The position numbers and the translations under genes are program-made. This document shows, one piece after another, positions 41,242-50,293 of a DNA stretch of 64,000 nucleotides. The notes under the pieces are model-generated. The model did not search any database and was not told where the DNA came from. It saw nothing but the letters and a program-made list of their open reading frames with translations. The stretch covers positions 62,001 through 126,000 of the forward strand of contig NZ_WBPF01000016.1 of assembly GCF_008923725.1 (NCBI RefSeq), written 5' to 3'. Numbering within the stretch: position 1 is the stretch's first letter; every line of letters starts with the position of its first letter. The DNA is from Bacillus sp. CH140a_4T. GTDB taxonomy: Bacteria; Bacillota; Bacilli; Bacillales; Bacillaceae_G.

Positions 41242-41275
41242 TATAAATGGAAAATAAATGAAGGGGGTGTGCGTA

Positions 41276-41362
41276 ATGATTGTAATCGTAAATGTAATGG
41301 GCTTAGCTCTGTTAAATGGCAGAAAACATTCATATCATTACGCAACCCGTGCGGATATATAA
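41276..41362 (+). CDS. BmrB-like leader peptide (28 aa)
   Basis: ATG at 41276 with a strong AAGGGGGTG site gives a 28-residue peptide starting MIVIVNVMGLALLNGRK and ending YATRADI. In B. subtilis bmrB (yheJ) is a leader peptide translated upstream of bmrCD that controls a terminator in response to ribosome-targeting drugs. The position before the bmrC homologue, the strong ribosome binding site and the terminator that follows give the same layout here. Sequence similarity to BmrB was not checked. Confidence 0.6.
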   Translation: MIVIVNVMGLALLNGRKHSYHYATRADI

Positions 41363-41374
41363 GGCATCTTTGTC

Positions 41375-41460
41375 TTATAAAAAGCGTACGTTGCGTATAT
41401 CGTAACGTACGCTTTTATGCATTTTTGTGCATATCGTCAAGCGGCGGTATGCTTTTTTTT
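41375..41460 (+). promoter_or_regulatory. Attenuator hairpins before bmrCD
   Basis: First hairpin: AAAAGCGTACGTT and AACGTACGCTTTT (about 41379-41415). Second: GCATATCG and CGGTATGC (41429-41436 and 41445-41452) followed by eight T, an intrinsic terminator 140 nt before bmrC. ATGCA sequences between them could allow alternate pairing, the expected form of an antiterminator. Confidence 0.72.
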
Positions 41461-41505
41461 GTTTTCCACGTTACTATATAAAACTTTGGAAGGTGGAAAA
41501 ATGTG

Positions 41506-41559
41506 ATGAGATTGTATGGATTACGAAATGTAAATGTGATGGATCTGGATAGTGGGTAA
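41506..41559 (+). CDS. Possible second short peptide upstream of bmrC
   Basis: 17-codon frame (MRLYGLRNVNVMDLDSG) with GGAAGGTGG about 9 nt upstream, between the attenuator terminator and bmrC. It may be a second leader or help to load ribosomes; it could also be chance. Confidence 0.3.
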   Translation: MRLYGLRNVNVMDLDSG

Positions 41560-41600
41560 AGAAATGAGAGTGAAACGAGAACGAGAAGGGAGAGGTCACA

Positions 41601-43361
41601 TTGTTATCAGTATTACTAAAGTTAAAATGGTTTTTTAAAGAGCATTGGAAGAGATATAGTATCGCCATTGGAGCTCTTTTGATTGTAAATATAGTTGAAG
41701 TTATTCCTCCGAAAGTGTTAGGGGTTACGATTGATAATATAAAAACAGGAACGTTAACGAATGCAGCGATTATGCAATTTATTCTTATTTTAGTAGGGGT
41801 TACGGTAATTGGATATGGTCTTACTTTCGTTTGGCAACATCAATTGTTTGGCGGTGCATTCGTACTGGAGAGAACGATGCGCTCTAAATTTATGGGGCAT
41901 TTACTTAAAATGACACCGACGTTTTATCAAAAAAATCGTACTGGCGATTTAATGGCGAGAGCGACAAATGACTTAAAAGCAATTGCTATGACAGCTGGTT
42001 TCGGTATATTAACGCTCGTGGATTCGAGTTTATATATGCTTACGATCGTTTGTATGATGGGATTTACAATTAGTTGGGAGCTTACATTTGCGGCACTTAT
42101 ACCGCTTCCGATTATGGCGTATGCGATGAATATATATGGAAAGAAATTGCATGAAAGATTTACAGTTGCGCAAGATGCATTTGGTGATATGAACGATAAA
42201 GTACTTGAATCAATCGCTGGTGTGCGCGTTATTCGTGCGTATGTACAAGAGAACGCAGATCAAGAAAGATTTCATCATTTAGGAGATGACGTCTACGAAA
42301 AAAATATGAAAGTAGCAAGAATTGATGCATTATTCCAGCCGACTGTGAAAATGCTTGTTGGCCTTAGTTATTTAATTGGTTTAGTATATGGCGCATATCT
42401 TGTATTTCAATCAAAGGTAACACTTGGTGAACTCGTTTCTTTTAACGTGTATTTAGGGATGATGATTTGGCCGATGTTTGCAATTGGCGAATTAATCAAT
42501 GTTATGCAAAGAGGAAATGCTTCGTTAGACCGTGTGAATGAAACGTTAGCGTATGAACCAGATGTAAAAGATCCAAAAAATCCAAAGCTTGTACAAGAGC
42601 CGGATTATATTCAGTTTGATGACGTTACCTTTTCATATCCTTCATCAACTGAAACAAATTTAAAGAAGGTTTCGTTTACATTAAAACAAGGAGAAACGCT
42701 AGGGGTTGTCGGGAAAACAGGAAGCGGAAAAACGACGCTTGTACGTCAGCTTCTGCGTCAATATCCGCTTGGTGATGGGGATATTGCGGTCTCTGATGTG
42801 ACGTTAGATAAAATAACAAATGAAAATGTACTCGGATGGATTGGGTATGTACCTCAGGAACATATTTTGTTCTCAAAAACAGCGAGGGAAAATATTTTAT
42901 TCGGAAACCGAGAAGCGACTGAAGAAGAACTCGAGAAAGCGATTGAAATTGCGGCGTTTACAAAGGATTTAGAGTTTTTACCAGAAGGGTTAGAAACGCT
43001 CGTTGGAGAGAAGGGTGTTTCTTTATCAGGAGGGCAAAAACAAAGGATTTCAATTGCGCGAGCTGTGATTCAAAATCCAGAAATTTTAATTTTGGACGAT
43101 TCTTTATCAGCTGTTGATGCTCGTACGGAAGCAGCGATCATTGAAAATATAAGAACAGAAAGAAGCGGAAAGACGACGATTATTACGACGCATCGTTTAT
43201 CGGCCGTACAACATGCGGATTGGATTCTCGTTATGGATGAAGGCAAAGTTATGGAAGAAGGTACGCATGATCAGCTTATCCGAAGCGGGGGTTGGTATGC
43301 TGAGCAGTTTGAAAGGCAACAAGGGGAAAGTGAAAGTGCGGATAATGGGGTGAAAATATGA
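41601..43361 (+). CDS. bmrC: Heterodimeric ABC multidrug exporter subunit BmrC (YheI)
   Basis: 586-aa half-transporter. Six transmembrane helices (to about residue 310) and a nucleotide-binding domain with [18 protein letters not shown] and Walker B ILILDDSLSAVD. The residue after Walker B is Asp instead of catalytic Glu, as expected for the partner that carries the degenerate site in BmrCD-type heterodimers. TTG start with GGGAGAGG. It overlaps bmrD by four bases. B. subtilis BmrC is 585 aa. Confidence 0.9.
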   Translation: MLSVLLKLKWFFKEHWKRYSIAIGALLIVNIVEVIPPKVLGVTIDNIKTGTLTNAAIMQFILILVGVTVIGYGLTFVWQHQLFGGAFVLERTMRSKFMGHLLKMTPTFYQKNRTGDLMARATNDLKAIAMTAGFGILTLVDSSLYMLTIVCMMGFTISWELTFAALIPLPIMAYAMNIYGKKLHERFTVAQDAFGDMNDKVLESIAGVRVIRAYVQENADQERFHHLGDDVYEKNMKVARIDALFQPTVKMLVGLSYLIGLVYGAYLVFQSKVTLGELVSFNVYLGMMIWPMFAIGELINVMQRGNASLDRVNETLAYEPDVKDPKNPKLVQEPDYIQFDDVTFSYPSSTETNLKKVSFTLKQGETLGVVGKTGSGKTTLVRQLLRQYPLGDGDIAVSDVTLDKITNENVLGWIGYVPQEHILFSKTARENILFGNREATEEELEKAIEIAAFTKDLEFLPEGLETLVGEKGVSLSGGQKQRISIARAVIQNPEILILDDSLSAVDARTEAAIIENIRTERSGKTTIITTHRLSAVQHADWILVMDEGKVMEEGTHDQLIRSGGWYAEQFERQQGESESADNGVKI

Positions 43362-45358
43362 GCGTTTCAAAACGATTGTTTCAATATGCGATGAAAGTGA
43401 AAGGGGCAATTTTTGCAGCGATGCTAATGTTATTTATTTTCGTCATCGCAGAGCTTGCTGGTCCTTTCGTCGCGAAAACGATGATTGACGATCATATCGT
43501 CGGGATAGAGAAACCTTGGTATGAAACAGAAAAGAGTGAAGAGGCTGTTTCGTATAATGGCGCCTTTTATAAGCGAAGTGATCGCTTCCAGGAAGGTGAG
43601 AAAAAAGGAAAAGAAGTACGCGTGATGCAAGTCGGTTTTCAATATTACTTTGTACCAAATAAAGTGAATGCTGAAGGGTCACGTACTGTAAAAGATGATA
43701 TGATTACCGTCCAAAATGGTAAGGCAGTGCAAGTGTATAAAGCGAAAGCATTAACGAAAGAAGAAGTGTTTGCATTTTATAAACCAGAAATCCCCCACCT
43801 ATTATTACTTGGTGGTGGTTATTTCGCTTTATTAGTAGTTGTCTCATTATTTGCATACGGAAAGCAATTTTTCTTACAGAAGGCAGCGAACAAAATTATT
43901 CAAATTATGAGGGAGGATGTCTTTTCTCATATCCAAACGTTGCCGATTCGTTATTTCGATCATTTACCAGCAGGGAAAATTGTATCGCGTGTAACGAATG
44001 ATACGGAAGCCATTCGTGATTTATACGTAACGGTACTAGCGACATTCGTTTCTAGTATCATTTATATTATCGGGATATTCGCTGCGCTATTTTTACTCGA
44101 TGTAAAATTGGCGACGTTATGTTTACTTATCATCCCGATTTTAATTGTGTGGGCGATTCTTTATAGAAAGTATGCGTCTGTATACAATCATAAAATGCGC
44201 TCACGTTTATCTGATATTAACGGAACAGTGAATGAATCTATTCAAGGGATGCCAATTATTCAAGCGTTTCGTCAAGAGCGTGAAACGAAAAAAGAGTTTG
44301 AAGAATTAAATGGCGATTATTTTAAGTATCAAAATAAAATTTTGAATTTAAATGCAGCAACTTCTCATAATTTAGTGTCTGTATTAAGAAATATCGCTTT
44401 TACAGGTGTGATTTGGTATTTCGGTGGCGCTTCATTAAGTGCTTCAGGCGTCATTTCTCTAGGGATACTGTATGCGTTCGTTGATTATTTAACGAGATTG
44501 TTCTCTCCGATTACAAATATGGTAAATCAGCTTGCTAACTTAGAACAATCGCGTGTTGCATCAGAACGTGTTTTTGAATTGTTAGAGGAAAAAGGGGAAG
44601 CAGTAGAAGAGGAACGTATGCCTCGCTTACAAGGAAATGTGAAGTTTGATAATGTTTCATTTTCTTATAATGGAAAAGATGAAGTACTAAAAAATATTTC
44701 TTTTGAAGCGAAACAAGGCGAGACAGTGGCACTTGTCGGTCATACTGGATCAGGAAAAAGTTCGATTATGAATGTACTCTTTCAGTTTTATGAGTTTGAA
44801 AAAGGAAAGCTTACGATTGACGGTCATGATGTAAAAGAGATGCCGAAACAAGCAACACGTGAACATATGGGAATCGTACTGCAAGATCCGTTTTTATTTA
44901 GCGGGACGGTGGCATCCAATGTTAGCTTAGAGAACGAAAAAATTTCAAAAGAGCGCATCGTAAAAGCATTACGTGATGTTGGTGCTGAACGGTTTGCGAA
45001 CAATATAGATGAAGAAATTACGGAGAAAGGAAGTACACTTTCAACCGGAGAACGTCAGCTTATATCGTTTGCTAGGGCGCTCGCTTTTGACCCAGCCATT
45101 TTAATTTTAGATGAGGCAACGTCTAGTATCGATACAGAAACAGAGGCGATGATCCAACAAGCGCTAGAAGTTGTGAAAAAAGGAAGAACGACATTTATTA
45201 TCGCTCACCGTCTTTCAACAATTAAAAGCGCAGATCAAATTATTGTGCTTGATAGAGGAACGATTTTAGAAAAAGGCTCTCATGATGAGCTAATGAAAAA
45301 GCGTGGGCGTTATTACGATATGTATAAAACGCAAATGGAAGGTAATCAGAGCGCTTAA
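43358..45358 (+). CDS. bmrD: Heterodimeric ABC multidrug exporter subunit BmrD (YheH)
   Basis: 666-aa partner of BmrC. It has an insertion of about 90 residues between helices 1 and 2 (about 45-135), corresponding to the extracellular cap of BmrD, then the six-helix core and an NBD with GHTGSGKSS, Walker B ILILDEATSSID (complete catalytic Glu) and a degenerate signature LSTGERQ. Thus the BmrC signature and BmrD Glu make the one competent ATP site. Exports drugs such as doxorubicin and Hoechst in B. subtilis. Start overlaps the bmrC stop (ATGA). Confidence 0.9.
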   Translation: MSVSKRLFQYAMKVKGAIFAAMLMLFIFVIAELAGPFVAKTMIDDHIVGIEKPWYETEKSEEAVSYNGAFYKRSDRFQEGEKKGKEVRVMQVGFQYYFVPNKVNAEGSRTVKDDMITVQNGKAVQVYKAKALTKEEVFAFYKPEIPHLLLLGGGYFALLVVVSLFAYGKQFFLQKAANKIIQIMREDVFSHIQTLPIRYFDHLPAGKIVSRVTNDTEAIRDLYVTVLATFVSSIIYIIGIFAALFLLDVKLATLCLLIIPILIVWAILYRKYASVYNHKMRSRLSDINGTVNESIQGMPIIQAFRQERETKKEFEELNGDYFKYQNKILNLNAATSHNLVSVLRNIAFTGVIWYFGGASLSASGVISLGILYAFVDYLTRLFSPITNMVNQLANLEQSRVASERVFELLEEKGEAVEEERMPRLQGNVKFDNVSFSYNGKDEVLKNISFEAKQGETVALVGHTGSGKSSIMNVLFQFYEFEKGKLTIDGHDVKEMPKQATREHMGIVLQDPFLFSGTVASNVSLENEKISKERIVKALRDVGAERFANNIDEEITEKGSTLSTGERQLISFARALAFDPAILILDEATSSIDTETEAMIQQALEVVKKGRTTFIIAHRLSTIKSADQIIVLDRGTILEKGSHDELMKKRGRYYDMYKTQMEGNQSA

Positions 45359-45370
45359 TAGGTACGGGGG

Positions 45371-45400
45371 AGAACTTGTGATTTTCGCAAGTTCTTTTTT
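45371..45400 (+). terminator. Terminator of bmrCD
   Basis: AGAACTTG and CAAGTTCT around a 9-nt loop, followed by six T. Confidence 0.88.
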
Positions 45401-45651
45401 ATTGGTGAACACATCGATTCTTCAGAGAATCACGACAGTTAAATAAGAAGTATTGTTTTACCTTTTTCTTTATAAATGCTATATTAAAAAATGTTACTTA
45501 TTTTTTGTATGTAGCGTTTTTTCCCCTTTTGTTTGATTATGAAGAAAAAGGATAAACTAAATAAGAACATTTTCATTGAAAAATTGTTCAAGATTGCATA
45601 CAATCAATATAGTTTTTAAATTCCTATCAGAATACTTGGAGGATTACCATT

Positions 45652-46449
45652 ATGAAAAAATTATTTTCAGTACTTGCAGTAACTACATTAGCGATCGGAA
45701 TTGTAGCGGGCTGCGGTAAAGAAGAGAAAAAAGATACAGCTAGTCAAGATGCGTTACAAAAGATAAAACAAAGTGGTGAACTTGTAATTGGAACAGAAGG
45801 TACATATCCACCGTTCACATTCCACGATTCAAGCAATAAATTAACTGGATTTGACGTTGAATTAGCAGAAGAAGTTTCAAAACGTTTAGGGGTAAAACCT
45901 GTATTTAAAGAAACACAATGGGACAGCTTACTTGCTGGTCTAGATGCAAAACGTTTCGACATGGTTGCAAACGAAGTTGGTATTCGTGAAGATCGTCAAA
46001 AGAAATATGACTTCTCTAGCCCATACGTTTCATCTTCAGCGGTATTAGTTATTGCGAAGGATAAAGATAAACCTGCTACATTTACTGATGTAAAAGGATT
46101 AAAAGCAGCACAATCTTTAACAAGTAACTATGCAGATATTGCTAAGAAAAATGGCGCAGAAATTACGAATGTAGAAGGCTTTAGCCAAGCCGCAGAATTA
46201 TTAAATACTGGACGCGTTGATTTCACAATTAATGATAAATTATCAGTGTTAAACTACTTAGAAACGAAAAAAGATGCAAAAATTAAAATTGTAGATACAG
46301 AAAAAGAAGCGTCACAAAGTGGATTCTTATTCCGTAAAGGTAGCGACAAGCTAGTACAAGAAGTAAATAAAGCGTTAGAAGATATGAAAAAAGATGGTAC
46401 GTACGATAAAATAGCGAAAAAATGGTTCGGTGAAAATGTATCTAAGTAG
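45652..46449 (+). CDS. tcyA: Amino acid (cystine-type) ABC transporter substrate-binding lipoprotein
   Basis: 265 aa. Lipoprotein signal ending IVAGC (lipid-anchored Cys at about 21), then a family 3 solute-binding domain: LVIGTEGTYPPFTFHD, LTGFDVELAEEVSKRLGVKP, WDSLLAGLDAKRFDMVANEVGIREDRQKKYDFSSPY. The size and the order with permease and ATPase match B. subtilis TcyABC (cystine uptake); a glutamine- or other polar amino acid specificity is possible. RBS TTGGAGG. First gene of the operon. Confidence 0.85.
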   Translation: MKKLFSVLAVTTLAIGIVAGCGKEEKKDTASQDALQKIKQSGELVIGTEGTYPPFTFHDSSNKLTGFDVELAEEVSKRLGVKPVFKETQWDSLLAGLDAKRFDMVANEVGIREDRQKKYDFSSPYVSSSAVLVIAKDKDKPATFTDVKGLKAAQSLTSNYADIAKKNGAEITNVEGFSQAAELLNTGRVDFTINDKLSVLNYLETKKDAKIKIVDTEKEASQSGFLFRKGSDKLVQEVNKALEDMKKDGTYDKIAKKWFGENVSK

Positions 46450-47134
46450 TGCGTTGGTTTCAGATCGATTGTCTACTTGGATAGATATTATGCAGTCTTC
46501 CTTCATGCCTATGCTGAAGGAAGCTGTGTTTACGACAATTCCATTAACGCTTATTACATTTATTATCGGGATTATACTTGCGACGTTAACGGCGCTCGCA
46601 CGTATTTCAGGTAGTCGTATTTTACAATGGATTGCTCGTATCTATGTATCTATCATTCGCGGAACGCCACTTCTTGTACAGTTATTTATTATTTTCTATG
46701 GTCTTCCAACTCTTAATATTGAAGTTGAGCCATATACAGCAGCAGTTATTGGATTTTCATTAAATGTTGGTGCGTATGCATCTGAAATTATTCGTGCTTC
46801 TATCCTTTCAATCCCGAAAGGACAGTGGGAAGCAGCTTACACAATTGGGATGACATATCCGCAAGCGTTAAAACGTGTTATTTTACCGCAAGCAACGCGC
46901 GTATCTATCCCGCCGCTTTCGAATACATTTATTAGTTTAGTGAAGGATACTTCATTAGCATCGTTAATTTTAGTAACAGAAATGTTCCGAAAAGCGCAGG
47001 AAATTGCGGCAATGAACTACGAGTTTTTAATTGTTTATTTCGAAGCAGGTCTAATTTATTGGGCAATTTGCTTCTTATTATCTATTGTGCAACAAATATT
47101 AGAAAAACGTTCAGAACGTTACACTCTAAAATAA
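46436..47134 (+). CDS. tcyB: Amino acid ABC transporter permease (cystine type)
   Basis: About 232 aa, five helices, HisM/GlnP family: [26 protein letters not shown] and the EAA loop [33 protein letters not shown]. The gene overlaps the end of tcyA. The ATG at 46436 is chosen; a GTG at 46430 is also in frame, and no strong ribosome binding site separates them, so coupled translation is likely. Confidence 0.85.
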   Translation: MYLSSALVSDRLSTWIDIMQSSFMPMLKEAVFTTIPLTLITFIIGIILATLTALARISGSRILQWIARIYVSIIRGTPLLVQLFIIFYGLPTLNIEVEPYTAAVIGFSLNVGAYASEIIRASILSIPKGQWEAAYTIGMTYPQALKRVILPQATRVSIPPLSNTFISLVKDTSLASLILVTEMFRKAQEIAAMNYEFLIVYFEAGLIYWAICFLLSIVQQILEKRSERYTLK

Positions 47135-47162
47135 CCCTTTCATAAAAGGAGTTTTTGTTTTT

Positions 47163-47897
47163 ATGATTTCAATTCAACATTTACAAAAAAGTTTCGGAGA
47201 TAATACCGTACTAAAGCATATAGATTTATCAGTTGAGAAGGGGGAAGTTGTTGTTATTATCGGCCCATCTGGATCTGGTAAAACGACATTCTTACGTTGT
47301 CTCAACGTGTTAGAAACGCCGAATGCTGGTAGTATTCGAATCGGTAATAAAGAGCTCGACTTCTCTCAAAAAGTATCGAAGAAAGATATTGTCAATCTTC
47401 GTACGCAAACAGGTATGGTATTCCAGCACCATAATCTATTTCCGCATTTAACAGCACTTCAAAATGTAATGGAAGGGCTCGTTACAGTGAAAAAGATGGG
47501 GAAAGAAGAAGCGAAGAAAAAGGCAAACTATTTCCTTGAAAAAGTTGGTCTTGCGGATAAAGTAGACTTATATCCATTCCAATTATCAGGCGGACAACAA
47601 CAGCGCGTTGGAATTGCTCGCGCGCTTGCGATGGAGCCGGAAGTGTTACTATTTGATGAGCCAACGTCAGCGCTTGATCCTGAACTCGTTCAAGAAGTTT
47701 TGAAAGTAATGAAAGAACTTGCGAAAGAAGGCATGACGATGGTGATTGTAACGCACGAAATGCGCTTTGCACATCAAATTGCGAACCGCGTTATTTTCAT
47801 GGATGGCGGTGTCGTTGTCGAACAAGGTACACCAGAAGATGTATTTACAAATCCAAAAGAAGAACGAACGAAGAAGTTTTTACAAATGTTGCAATAA
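47163..47897 (+). CDS. tcyC: Amino acid ABC transporter ATP-binding protein (cystine type)
   Basis: 244 aa, GlnQ/TcyC class: Walker [11 protein letters not shown]-loop [21 protein letters not shown], signature [43 protein letters not shown] precedes the ATG. Third gene of the transporter operon, ended by a strong terminator. The whole unit sits between bmrD and the SASP gene, which are near neighbours in B. subtilis. Confidence 0.9.
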   Translation: MISIQHLQKSFGDNTVLKHIDLSVEKGEVVVIIGPSGSGKTTFLRCLNVLETPNAGSIRIGNKELDFSQKVSKKDIVNLRTQTGMVFQHHNLFPHLTALQNVMEGLVTVKKMGKEEAKKKANYFLEKVGLADKVDLYPFQLSGGQQQRVGIARALAMEPEVLLFDEPTSALDPELVQEVLKVMKELAKEGMTMVIVTHEMRFAHQIANRVIFMDGGVVVEQGTPEDVFTNPKEERTKKFLQMLQ

Positions 47898-47904
47898 ATG
47901 AAGG

Positions 47905-47937
47905 AAGGTCTCAAGGTATATGCCTTGAGACCTTTTT
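47905..47937 (+). terminator. Terminator of tcyABC
   Basis: AAGGTCTCAAGG and CCTTGAGACCTT around a 6-nt loop, followed by T's. Confidence 0.9.
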
Positions 47938-47948
47938 GCCATATATAT

Positions 47949-48152
47949 TTATTTTTGGAATCCGCCAAGGCTTTGCTCAGCCATTGCAACTAGACGTTTT
48001 GTAATTTCTCCACCAACAGAACCGTTAGCACGAGCCGTAGAATCTGCTCCTAATTGTACACCAAATTCTTGAGCGATTTCGTACTTCATTTGATCGATTG
48101 CAGCTGTTGCACCTGGTACTACTAATTGATTGTAAGAACTTTGGTTTGCCAT
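47949..48152 (-). CDS. sspB: Alpha/beta-type small acid-soluble spore protein
   Basis: 67 aa. SASP signatures are both present: [33 protein letters not shown], including the GPR protease cleavage region near EFGV. These proteins coat spore DNA in the forespore and protect it from UV and heat. GGAGG lies 9-10 nt before the ATG. The position near yheD/yheC and bmrD matches B. subtilis sspB; because B. cereus has many near-identical SASPs the symbol is positional. Driven by a clear sigma-G promoter with a structured leader. Confidence 0.92.
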   Translation of the reverse strand: MANQSSYNQLVVPGATAAIDQMKYEIAQEFGVQLGADSTARANGSVGGEITKRLVAMAEQSLGGFQK

Positions 48153-48188
48153 AGGAATATATCCTCCTTAGAGTTATAAAAATTTTTT

Positions 48189-48242
48189 TGGTTGGACTAG
48201 CTGGATTTGAACCAGATTATCGCCCCGTTTGGCGCTAATCCA
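48189..48242 (-). ncRNA. tRNA-like element with encoded CCA in the SASP mRNA leader
   Basis: Read on the minus strand: a 7-bp acceptor-like stem (TGGATTA, 48242-48236, with TAGTCCA, 48199-48193; one T-G pair), then a 4-bp hairpin (CGCC/GGCG) in place of D and anticodon arms, and then a T-arm with canonical loop CTGG-TTCAAAT-CCAG. It ends with a discriminator A and CCA. Total about 54 nt, too short for a tRNA. It lies between the sigma-G start point and the SASP ribosome binding site. It could be a tRNA mimic cut by RNase P, or a tRNA remnant. Confidence 0.45.
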
Positions 48243-48264
48243 TCGGTAATTAAGTTTGTACTCA

Positions 48265-48294
48265 TAGTATGGATGTTACCTAGAAAGATATACG
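48265..48294 (-). promoter_or_regulatory. Sigma-G promoter of the SASP gene
   Basis: Minus strand CGTATA (48289-48294) and CATACTA (48265-48271) with a 17-nt spacer match the sigma-G consensus. Transcription would start near 48257, giving a leader of about 105 nt that contains the tRNA-like element. Confidence 0.8.
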
Positions 48295-48414
48295 AAATAA
48301 TAATTTGTAAATTTTGTAAAAAATATTAGTGATTTCGTAAATTATGAAATAAGAGTAATCGTTGTATTTTTTAGAAAGAAGGCTAAACTAAGAGCGATTT
48401 GAAATATGCTTTTC

Positions 48415-48470
48415 TTTTTGTATCCCGCTACTCGGGGGCAAATCATTAACTTCTTATTTATGACTTATTA
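48415..48470. repeat. Degenerate bcr1-type repeat remnant
   Basis: TTTTTGTATCCCGCTA resembles the left end (TTTTTATTTATCCCGCT) of the other copies; the remainder has diverged. Lies in a 395-bp region between the SASP gene and the small zinc-ribbon gene. No gene is seen in the rest of this region. Confidence 0.35.
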
Positions 48471-48550
48471 CAATTAAATCTGTAGCAACTTCATAGCCGG
48501 TTCTACGTATGACTAGATGCTTTTAAACGAAAACGTATGGAGGAATCATG

Positions 48551-48796
48551 ATGGGAATTTGCCCGCTTTGTAACGCATTAGAATCACAAACATATTCTTG
48601 TCAAAATTGCCAAGGTATACTCCAAGATTATGGGAAAACTGTAGATTACATAGACGATTATAGTGCGTATATGGATCAAGAATTATTAAGCGTAGTAGAT
48701 GGTTTAACACATAGTAATTCACAAGAGTACTGCAATCATGTTTTTTATTGCGGGATGTGTAATGTGGAAACAGAGGTTGTAGTGAAACTTGTGTAA
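48551..48796 (+). CDS. Small Cys-rich (zinc-ribbon-like) protein
   Basis: 81 aa. Two CxxC pairs at the N-terminus (CPLC, CQNC) and a C-x7-CGMC group near the C-terminus, likely to bind zinc. The middle is acidic (YIDDYSAYMDQELLSVVDGL). No family recognised. GGAGG lies 6-7 nt before the ATG at 48551; an ATG directly before it (48548) is equally possible. It occupies the place of yheE in B. subtilis, but I see no similarity. Confidence 0.65.
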   Translation: MGICPLCNALESQTYSCQNCQGILQDYGKTVDYIDDYSAYMDQELLSVVDGLTHSNSQEYCNHVFYCGMCNVETEVVVKLV

Positions 48797-48800
48797 ATAG

Positions 48801-48835
48801 AAAACTTCCACCTTATGAATGAGGTGGAAGTTTTT
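48801..48835. terminator. Bidirectional terminator
   Basis: AAAACTTCCACCT and AGGTGGAAGTTTT with an 8- to 9-nt loop. It overlaps the end of the convergent yheD-like gene. Confidence 0.88.
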
Positions 48836-50273
48836 GTTTTCGTATTTGTGAGTGAATCATAGGGGAAGGGATATGCTCGGTGTTTGAGGAAGCATCTGAT
48901 TTTATTTGAGACATTTTTTCTTTTGCATCGCGCAAAGAATGTTCAGTTAAGTAGATGGCATATTCGTAAAATAATTGGCGCGTCAGTTCACTTTGTTCTT
49001 TTAACTTTTCATCTTGAAATACAGTCCGCCCAGGTTTAGAGTTTGCTTCAAAGAGCCACGGGTTTTCCTGCGTGTCTAAACCGATATCAAAGCCGATTTC
49101 TCCGATATTTCCGGTTACTTGTTCATCGAGCGCGTAACTGATTTGTAAGGCTGTATGTTTTAATTTATTTTCAATTTGAACTTGTTTCGTTGAATCTGGA
49201 AAAAGTTCTTGCAGTAATTTTGTATTCCCGCCGCTATTTACATGCGTTGTTAAGCTACCTTTGCCAGCAATTTTTGCGACGATTGCACTGACCATCCATT
49301 GGCCGAAGTGATTTTTATTTGTATGAATGCGGAAATCAACAGGTTGCCCATCGAAGCGAAGTAAGGAAATACCTTGTTGTACGATAAATTTTTTTAAATC
49401 ATGTCCTTTTAACACATGATTTAAAAGCGTTTCTAATGATTGGTACTTTCTTAGTTTATTTTCTTCATTTTCGCGATAACGACAGTAGTAGCAATTCTCT
49501 GCTTGAGAATAAAATAGTTGATGAATATTTCTCCCGAAGCTACCGTGTATCGGTTTCATGTAAATCGATTTGTACGTTCCGAGAAATCGTTCAACTTGTT
49601 CGAAGTGCTGAAATGTTTCTGTGTTTGGTAAGAACGGCATAATGGATTCATCTTTCACAAGAAGTTGATGCACTTCCCATTTATTAAAAAAACCTGGATT
49701 AAACCATGGAATAGCATAGTTATGCTCTAATTTTCTTTTTGCTCTTACGATCGGTTTATAATTTTCGGCTTTCCGATTTGGTAATCGGTCATAAATGACA
49801 TTCGGGAAAGGTACTTTTTTCTTAATCCATTGCCCTTCTTGAAAGAAATATCCTTCAATTGTTTCATCTTCCCAGTCTATATGTTCCACACCAAAAACGA
49901 ATACAAACGGTCTCAAAGTGAATGGCGGCGTTAGTAACTCGCCAAGAGAAGTTGAACGGCGTCCTAAAGGATTAGAAGAGTCATCGTTAAAACCAGTTGT
50001 AAAAATCCCGATTAATGGTCCGAAAATAATCGTTTCATTTTGCGTGAATGCATGGATGGTAGTGGAATGAGGAAGTAAAAGTTTCTCTGCGATTTGTTTT
50101 CCGATAATGATTTCGCGAGTAAAGGAATAATGAATTTTCACCTCTTCACTGGCAACATGGCGTATGCCGAAAGAGAGGGATGTAATCGGTGGTGTAATGG
50201 AAAAAATATAAGGTAAAGTAATACTATTTGGGTGCTCATCTGAAATGTTTAATGTATATATGTGCTCTTTCAA
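48813..50273 (-). CDS. yheD: Endospore coat-associated YheD-like protein (ATP-grasp)
   Basis: About 486 aa. YheC/YheD family: N-terminal region with LPYIFSITPPITSLSFGIRHV and GPLIGIFTTGF, then an ATP-grasp domain (about 200-450: IYMKPIHGSFGRNIHQL, PVDFRIHTNKNHFGQWMVSAIVAKIAGKGSLTTHVNSGG, GEIGFDIGLDTQENPWLFEANSKPGR). The metal/ATP residues D and N-x-N/K near the end are kept. In B. subtilis YheD forms rings around the forespore. Starts at TTG 50273 with AAAGGAGG 9 nt upstream; an overlapping ATG at 50294 sits on that site. Confidence 0.87.
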   Translation of the reverse strand: MKEHIYTLNISDEHPNSITLPYIFSITPPITSLSFGIRHVASEEVKIHYSFTREIIIGKQIAEKLLLPHSTTIHAFTQNETIIFGPLIGIFTTGFNDDSSNPLGRRSTSLGELLTPPFTLRPFVFVFGVEHIDWEDETIEGYFFQEGQWIKKKVPFPNVIYDRLPNRKAENYKPIVRAKRKLEHNYAIPWFNPGFFNKWEVHQLLVKDESIMPFLPNTETFQHFEQVERFLGTYKSIYMKPIHGSFGRNIHQLFYSQAENCYYCRYRENEENKLRKYQSLETLLNHVLKGHDLKKFIVQQGISLLRFDGQPVDFRIHTNKNHFGQWMVSAIVAKIAGKGSLTTHVNSGGNTKLLQELFPDSTKQVQIENKLKHTALQISYALDEQVTGNIGEIGFDIGLDTQENPWLFEANSKPGRTVFQDEKLKEQSELTRQLFYEYAIYLTEHSLRDAKEKMSQIKSDASSNTEHIPSPMIHSQIRKQKLPPHS

Positions 50274-50293
50274 AATGAAATTGCCTCCTTTCA

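Noticed and set aside
41269-41481. 70-aa GTG frame upstream of bmrC
   Set aside because: It runs through the attenuator hairpins and terminator; the 28-codon frame at 41276 in another frame has the better start and matches a leader peptide.
48189-48242. Complete tRNA gene
   Set aside because: D and anticodon arms are absent and the element is only about 54 nt, so it cannot be a working canonical tRNA.
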